Source: Candidatus Zixiibacteriota bacterium
GTDB lineage: Bacteria > Zixibacteria > MSB-5A5 > GN15 > FEB-12
Assembly (NCBI GenBank): GCA_030619345.1
Contig: JAUXBO010000134.1
Span: 1-6,714, forward strand
Length of the DNA: 6,714 nucleotides
Direction of reading: 5' to 3'
The notes under the pieces are model-generated. The model did no database searches and had not been told where the DNA came from. It saw only the letters and a program-made list of their open reading frames with translations. A program made the translations under genes and the position numbers. Below, piece by piece: positions 6,301 through 6,714 of this stretch (positions are counted from its first letter, which is position 1; each line of letters starts with the position of its first letter).

Positions 6301-6714
6301 TGAACACCGTCAGAAGCAAAAAACGTAACATCGTACACTCCCGCCTGAATGAAGTCCGGCGTCCAGTCAAACGATCCGGTGCCATCGGTATTGTCTGTGA
6401 AGAGTGCACCGGTCGGAAGATTTGCGGCTGACAGGATTGGCGTAGTGCCTTCGGGATCGGTTGCAGTAACCAGTATGGTAAGCAGGACATTCTCGGTTCC
6501 AATTTGCGGACCAATGGCGGCCAAAACCGGAGGTTGATCACCGGCATCGGCTACTGTGATAGTAACTACCTCACTGTCGGTCAGCGCACCATCGTAAACA
6601 TAGAAAGTTACATTGTGAGTCCCGGCATCGGTAAAGCTCGGTGTCCAATCGAACGAACCGGTTCCGTCGCCGTTATCAGTGAACAAAGCCGTTCCTGGCA
6701 GAACCGATGTTGAC
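3390..6714 (-). CDS. Giant Ig/cadherin-like repeat protein with C-terminal dockerin module, 5' end missing
   Basis: The frame ends at TAA (3390-3392) and is open to the right edge, giving 1107 visible residues. The TTG at 6686 lies inside a repeat (GTALFTDNGDGT) and is not a start. Residues 1-59 are a partial repeat, 60-1043 are ten complete repeats, and 1044-1107 are a dockerin-type module. The repeats resemble the putative-Ig (He_PIG) and cadherin-like families of bacterial surface proteins: PPVLxxIG, then ATDPDG, LPxGAxFVDNGDGTGxFxWTPDF, AGxYxVTF, SDG and a VTITV end strand. By hand count the visible part has about 136 Asp+Glu against 13 Lys+Arg, which fits calcium-stiffened extracellular rods. 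No LPXTG or membrane anchor is present; attachment would be through the dockerin. A role in adhesion, matrix or polymer binding is inference. Any catalytic or binding head would lie in the missing N-terminal part. Confidence 0.93.
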   Translation of the reverse strand, partial: STSVLPGTALFTDNGDGTGSFDWTPSFTDAGTHNVTFYVYDGALTDSEVVTITVADAGDQPPVLAAIGPQIGTENVLLTILVTATDPEGTTPILSAANLPTGALFTDNTDGTGSFDWTPDFIQAGVYDVTFFASDGVQLDSEVVTITINEAGNQPPVLATIGNQVTVEGAQLLIPITATDAESIPSILADSLPVGAVLVDNLDGTATFDWTPGFTEAGSYNVLFYATDGLLADSELVTITVSEAGAQAPVVTAVSDTSVLEGNQIVLSVSAFDPDGGAVFITANHNLNNFVFVDSGNGMATLTYSPDFFDAGIDSIVFLATDFDTPQQSGSAITVLTTIEVNQAPAFVPMMPLAVEINKTLIATVVAHDSTDANILHLLYMSATGLPANASFVDNGNKTGTLTFTPQPGQEGVYTITFIVTDQGSPQLSASMPIDITVQAVNTPPVLSPIGPQTVLEGEVLTINLSAADPDGNIPWFTADTSNLEGNATFVDNGDGTAVFTFSPNFVQAGLSYVEFYAHDGIDYTKENVLIQIYEAGDQAPRFDPLPSPSVVEADTGFAVITAYDPDGLSVTISLVDSLLPPNFTFVDSGNGVAILEMRPDYVQSGIYIITLTVDDGTLQSSDDLIVNIVDAGNQVPMLSPVADQVVNEGGNLTFPVYGVDVDGVPSLVLTSPDMPIIPFIDHGDGSGTFNWTPGNFDAGIYTAIFYAIDDTDPLLYDSAVITIQVNDINVPPNYFIPPNQQDTLEEGSSVYFTIWSFDADSTFPTITPHLDGFPDSLPPNMALDSNYIDAVNGWRVGVLRFSPDFTQGSTPTPTFYQIHFTICDEMDPGLCVVATPVTFRVYNINQVPQMIFSSGSGPFTLAESQTLSFTVSATDDNGLVDSLVVLNLPTNATFSGMQFQKDFVFTPDFTQSGQYQVSFAAYDNQGLADTVIVEINVTDAGNQAPIISTVVPDTIDVIVGVLSQTVIDATDPDLDVLTMTANLATASLGFAWSGTPGTASGTLSCNADISEAGLLLLAEIIVSDPGGAADTVSTFFRVFSTLRGDVDSDNRHTMNDIVYLINYLFEAGPEPSPLDAGDVNKDGLVNVADISYLVNFLYNAGPPPPQ
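3393..3584 (-). other. Dockerin-type module, two calcium-binding loops
   Basis: The last 64 residues hold two F-hand-like loops. The first, DVDSDNRHTMND (residues 1046-1057), keeps Asp at loop positions 1, 3, 5 and 12 but has Asn where Gly is usual at 6 and His at 8. The second, DVNKDGLVNVAD (1079-1090), is canonical. Each is followed by a helix (IVYLINYLF and ISYLVNFLY), as in type I dockerins, and the protein ends AGPPPPQ. Dockerins bind cohesins in cellulosomes; in FCB and planctomycete bacteria they are common on secreted proteins without a known cellulosome. No cohesin is visible here. Confidence 0.88.
3585..6713 (-). repeat. Tandem array of Ig-like protein repeats (one partial, ten complete)
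   Basis: Repeat borders, taken at the Q/T/V-x-P start of each unit, are 6537-6713 (partial), 6255-6536, 5976-6254, 5688-5975, 5388-5687, 5100-5387, 4812-5099, 4524-4811, 4176-4523, 3882-4175 and 3585-3881. Most are 279 to 300 bases; the unit at 4176-4523 is 348. Six of ten junctions carry an AG-N/D/A-Q-x-P linker. The DNGDG-type turn is present in the first eight units as D-N/S/H-x-D/N and is lost in the last three. Identity at the DNA level is modest, so these are old protein repeats, not a recent expansion. Confidence 0.9.

Noticed and set aside
5583..6431. A 282-codon open frame on the plus strand inside the repeat gene
   Set aside because: It is antisense to four Ig-like repeats, its product has no domain-like pattern beyond a mirror of the repeats, and the minus-strand frame shows clear conserved domains. 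It arises from codon use of the repeats.
6684..6686. TTG as the start of the repeat gene
   Set aside because: The frame is open further to the right, and the residues before it (VLPGTA) continue the conserved repeat pattern. It is an internal leucine.
3585..6713. Regular repeats of about 285 bases as a CRISPR array or satellite DNA
   Set aside because: The period corresponds to whole protein domains in one reading frame, and the DNA copies differ mainly at synonymous positions. There are no short identical repeats with unique spacers.

Overview
The window holds the parts of two long genes for secreted proteins, both on the minus strand, separated by a 533-base non-coding stretch. The coding style points to an uncultured bacterium of the FCB superphylum, such as Zixibacteria or a related sediment or groundwater lineage. 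The clues are moderate base composition, very long secreted multidomain proteins, tandem Ig/cadherin-like repeats ending in a C-terminal dockerin-type calcium-binding module, and a C-terminal tail of the kind (GPPPPQ) common in such proteins. This taxonomic guess is inference from protein style only; Planctomycetota and other candidate phyla remain possible.

Layout in the direction of transcription (right to left): (1) The 3' part of a giant gene occupies 6714 to 3390. Its 1107 visible residues are one partial and ten complete Ig-like repeats of about 93 to 116 residues, followed by a two-loop dockerin module. Its start lies beyond the right edge. (2) A strong bidirectional hairpin terminator lies 35 bases after its stop (3315-3354). 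(3) The gap 2857-3314 carries two candidate sigma-70-like promoters reading leftward, a perfect 14-base palindrome overlapping one of them, an unused full-consensus Shine-Dalgarno sequence, and a protein-like open frame that may be a very small gene or a gene remnant. (4) A second gene starts at 2856 with a good ribosome binding site and a clear signal peptide. It runs off the left edge after 952 residues. It has a sialidase-like region with one Asp-box, an Ig-like domain, and a C-terminal region that I do not recognise.

The genes point the same way but are separated by a terminator and new promoters, so they are probably separate transcription units. Both products should be exported: the first has a visible signal peptide, and the second is built only from extracellular-type modules. 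They probably act at the cell surface or outside the cell in adhesion or glycan/polymer binding. Codon use differs: the 2856 gene uses almost only CGT/CGC for arginine after residue 90, which suggests high expression, while the repeat gene often uses CGA.

I see no RNA genes, CRISPR array, insertion sequence or phage feature. Nothing here clearly amounts to a new biological system. The points most worth a second look are the unrecognised C-terminal region of the 2856 gene, the regulatory structure and small open frame in the gap, and the evolution of the repeat array.
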